A DNA stretch of 64,000 nucleotides from assembly GCA_944472135.2 (NCBI GenBank), contig OX235262.1, forward strand, positions 89,254,903 through 89,318,902, given 5' to 3'. The notes under the pieces were generated by a model. It worked only from the letters and a program-made list of their open reading frames with translations. It ran no database searches and had not been told where the DNA came from. The position numbers were made by a program, and so were the translations under genes. The DNA is from Trichobilharzia regenti (lineage: Eukaryota > Platyhelminthes > Trematoda > Strigeidida > Schistosomatidae). Below are positions 63,854 to 64,000 of the stretch, piece by piece. Every line of letters begins with the position of its first letter. The first letter of the stretch is position 1.

Positions 63854-64000
63854 GTTTGTATATTGTATTGCATGGTTTGTTTGTTTTTTCATGCATTTGA
63901 ACACTTTTTTGTATGAGTATCTTTAGTTCATGCAACTTTCTGTCATTCGCATAACAAGTCATCGTTAAATGATAATTCTGTTTTGATAACTATGAAGAAA

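Noticed and set aside
1..64000. CRISPR arrays, bacterial operons, attachment sites
   Set aside because: No regularly spaced identical repeats or prokaryotic gene structure. The repeats here are interspersed eukaryotic elements.

Overview
The window looks like nuclear DNA of a blood fluke (Schistosoma or a close relative). It is AT-rich, has long introns, and is packed with flatworm-type repeats. These include Sm-alpha-like tRNA-derived SINEs carrying hammerhead ribozymes, RTE-like LINEs, Penelope-like elements with GIY-YIG domains, a Merlin DNA transposon and LTR remnants. The species cannot be fixed from the sequence alone.

Only one host gene is visible. It runs on the + strand through the whole window and extends past both ends. 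I assembled 29 exons (1067 to 63853, about 6.38 kb of coding sequence, about 2126 codons). Every exon junction keeps reading phase. All introns are GT-AG except one GC-AG intron. The protein matches the middle and C-terminal part of BLTP1 (KIAA1109, fly tweek, yeast Csf1), the very long bridge-like lipid transfer protein at membrane contact sites. The neuronal and endocytic roles are known from the family, not from this sequence. The last exons fall in the FSA C-terminal region.

Layout: 1-5 kb holds exons 1-2 with a LINE-A tail, an unclassified GC-rich repeat, an LTR with a primer-site-like sequence, a Penelope fragment and a hammerhead fold-back SINE. 5-20 kb holds exons 3-10 with SINE-A and SINE-B, LINE-B and LINE-A. 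20-31 kb holds exons 11-12, two LINE-A insertions with target duplications, a nearly perfect inverted pair of Penelope copies, and adjacent SINE-C and SINE-B copies, one with an intact hammerhead core. 31-43 kb holds exons 13-20; exon 20 lies between inverted LINE-A copies. 43-53 kb holds exons 21-25 with a second copy of the GC-rich repeat. 53-64 kb holds exons 26-29, a three-deep nest (Merlin in element X in an LTR) and a perfect 55-bp palindrome at a Penelope end.

The most unusual signal is the ribozyme SINEs. Three families with unrelated sequences (called A, B and C here) share one plan: a tRNA-like head, then a hammerhead whose stem III is only a 6-nt self-complementary stretch, then a family tail. 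A is the known Sm-alpha type. I do not recognise B and C as named families. Several copies are fold-backs. SINEs D and E have tRNA heads but no ribozyme. All percentages and folds were judged by eye.
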